A stretch of 64,000 nucleotides of DNA from Archangium violaceum Cb vi76 (lineage in GTDB: Bacteria; Myxococcota; Myxococcia; Myxococcales; Myxococcaceae): positions 1 to 64,000 of the forward strand of contig NZ_JPMI01000045.1 of NCBI RefSeq assembly GCF_000733295.1, read 5' to 3'. Position numbers and translations under genes: made by a program. Each line of letters begins with the position of its first letter. The stretch's first letter is position 1. The notes beneath the pieces are model-generated. The model made no database searches. It was not told the origin of the DNA and saw nothing but the letters and a program-made list of their open reading frames with translations. Shown here one piece after another: positions 63,059-64,000 of this stretch.

Positions 63059-63166
63059 AGACCCTCACCCCAGCCCTCTCCCAGAGGGAGAGGGAGCACC
63101 CACGGAGCCAACCCGGGATGCGTGGCACCCTCACCCCGACCCTCTCCCGGAGGGCGAGGGAGGGGA
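63059..63166 (-). repeat. Complete palindromic intergenic repeat, copy E (inverted)
   Basis: Reverse-complement copy of copy D. Both hairpins (CCCTCTCCC/GGGAGAGGG) and the spacer are kept, with about 12 substitutions in 100 bases. It lies just past the stop of the kinase gene and upstream of the small gene. Confidence 0.85.
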
Positions 63167-63175
63167 TGATGCACG

Positions 63176-64000
63176 TTACTTCGCGTCGGTGATGCCGAAC
63201 AGTCCACGCACCACGGCGGCGATGGCCAACGGCGTGCCCACCCGCTCGTCGTAGTGCGGCGCCAGCGCCTCGGCGAAGGCCTCGGCCGTGAGGAACCGGT
63301 CCTCGGGATTCACCGCGAAGCCGCGGTGGATGATCTCATCCAGCGCCTCGGGGATCTCCGGGCGGATGAGGCTCGGCGGCAGGTAGTCCCGGTAGACGAT
63401 CTTCGTGAAGACCTCTTCCGGGGTGGTGCCGGTGAAGGGGCGCTGGAGCGTCAGCAGCTCGTACAGCACGACCGTCGCGGCCCACAGGTCCACCGACGGC
63501 GCGATGGCGCCCTGCAGTGCCTCGGGCGACAGGTAGTAGGGCTTGCCGAGCACCTCGCCGCCCTGGAGCACGCCGTCCACGCGCAGCCGCGCCACGCCGA
63601 AGTCACCCAGCTTGATGTCCCCCAACCGCGAGATGAACAGGTTGGAGGGCGAGATGTCGCAGTGGACGATGCCCAGGGGCTCGCCCTGGGGTCCGGTGGC
63701 GGAGTGGGCGTAGGCCAGGGCCTCGAGCAGCGTGCGCGCCAGGTAGACGGCGAAGTCCAGGGGCAGGTGGATGCCGCGGTGCTTGCAGCGGCGGAGGATC
63801 TGCCCCAAGTCCCGGCCGTCCACCAGGTCCATGACGATGAAGTACTGGCCCTCGACCACGCCGACGTCGAGCACCTGGACGATGTTGGGGTGATCCAACT
63901 GCTTGGTGAGGCGGGCCTCGGAGGCGAAGAGGGCGACGGAGGCCGGATCCTTGGTGAGGGCGGGCAACAGCCGCTTGACGGCCACCGTCCAGCCCTGGCG
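63176..64000 (-). CDS. Serine/threonine protein kinase, partial (N-terminus outside window)
   Basis: The coding frame is open to the last base of the window, so the N-terminus (including the Gly-rich loop) is missing; about 274 residues are visible. They include the ATP lysine in WTVAVKRLL, the catalytic loop VHCDISPSNLFI and the DFG in LGDFGVAR. The APE-like GKPYYLSPEAL and substrate helices follow. The usual HRD is HCD, as in some myxobacterial Hanks-type kinases, while Asp and Asn are kept. It phosphorylates proteins in the cytoplasm. The C-terminus lacks further domains. Confidence 0.88.
   Translation of the reverse strand, partial: RQGWTVAVKRLLPALTKDPASVALFASEARLTKQLDHPNIVQVLDVGVVEGQYFIVMDLVDGRDLGQILRRCKHRGIHLPLDFAVYLARTLLEALAYAHSATGPQGEPLGIVHCDISPSNLFISRLGDIKLGDFGVARLRVDGVLQGGEVLGKPYYLSPEALQGAIAPSVDLWAATVVLYELLTLQRPFTGTTPEEVFTKIVYRDYLPPSLIRPEIPEALDEIIHRGFAVNPEDRFLTAEAFAEALAPHYDERVGTPLAIAAVVRGLFGITDAK

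Overview
The window is a very GC-rich, gene-dense bacterial chromosome segment. The gene set points to a myxobacterium, probably suborder Cystobacterineae. Indicators are a DUF6178 protein, an AglZ-like pseudo-receiver/coiled-coil protein, an Agl/Tol-type TolQ-TolR-TolR set, a Ser/Thr kinase, many GTG starts, several lipoproteins, and a lipoprotein toxin with a translationally coupled partner. No rRNA, tRNA, CRISPR array, insertion sequence or replication origin was found. The genus cannot be fixed from the sequence alone.

Layout. 1-1.2 kb: the end of an AAA ATPase gene and a frameshifted DUF4276/TOPRIM-like partner, a possible defence pair. 1.2-3.0 kb: a LemA-TPM-TPM operon. 3.0-7.0 kb: a pyrD remnant, a secreted GH5 glycosidase with a golvesin-like C-terminus, a GNAT acetyltransferase and a DUF4097 protein, with a strong terminator between the last two. 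7.1-10.1 kb: a SitA-like lipoprotein toxin gene broken by a frameshift, then a 445-aa partner coupled by ATGA. 10.1-12.5 kb: a glycosyltransferase and an O-antigen-ligase-type membrane protein. 12.7-19.8 kb: DUF6178, engB, a frameshifted tetraheme cytochrome, coaE, a reductase/epimerase, a lipoprotein and a TPR protein. 20-27.3 kb, leftward: trmFO, a beta-propeller lipoprotein, xerC, hslV, hslU and argD. 27.6-36.9 kb: a DksA-like protein, the TolQ/TolR/TolR set, dprA-topA, a LysM protein, a CpoB-like lipoprotein and pgeF. 37-46.2 kb: a heme-motif diguanylate cyclase, an HtrA protease, a GH57 branching enzyme, a DUF4912 protein and a glycosyltransferase with a long Pro-rich tail. 46.3-51.5 kb: the aglZ-like gene, a small membrane protein and a MoxR ATPase. 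51.7-64 kb: glnE, a patatin, ilvE, an AAA ATPase, a Fic protein with a degraded motif, nfo, a DHH phosphoesterase, a cysteine desulfurase, a 55-aa protein and a truncated protein kinase.

Genes that may work together: the TolQ/TolR channel genes and the aglZ-like gene, 17 kb apart, suggest a gliding-motility neighbourhood. HslVU, the HtrA protease and the CpoB/LysM proteins serve protein quality control and the envelope. EngB, TrmFO, TopA, DprA, XerC and Nfo are housekeeping translation and DNA-maintenance functions.

Three genes (489-1158, 7117-8717, 15012-15514) are each restored by a single-base change. Two of these changes fall in homopolymer runs, so assembly error must be excluded before calling them pseudogenes. 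A family of palindromic intergenic repeats of about 100 bp occurs at least five times; two copies flank the 55-aa gene in inverted orientation.
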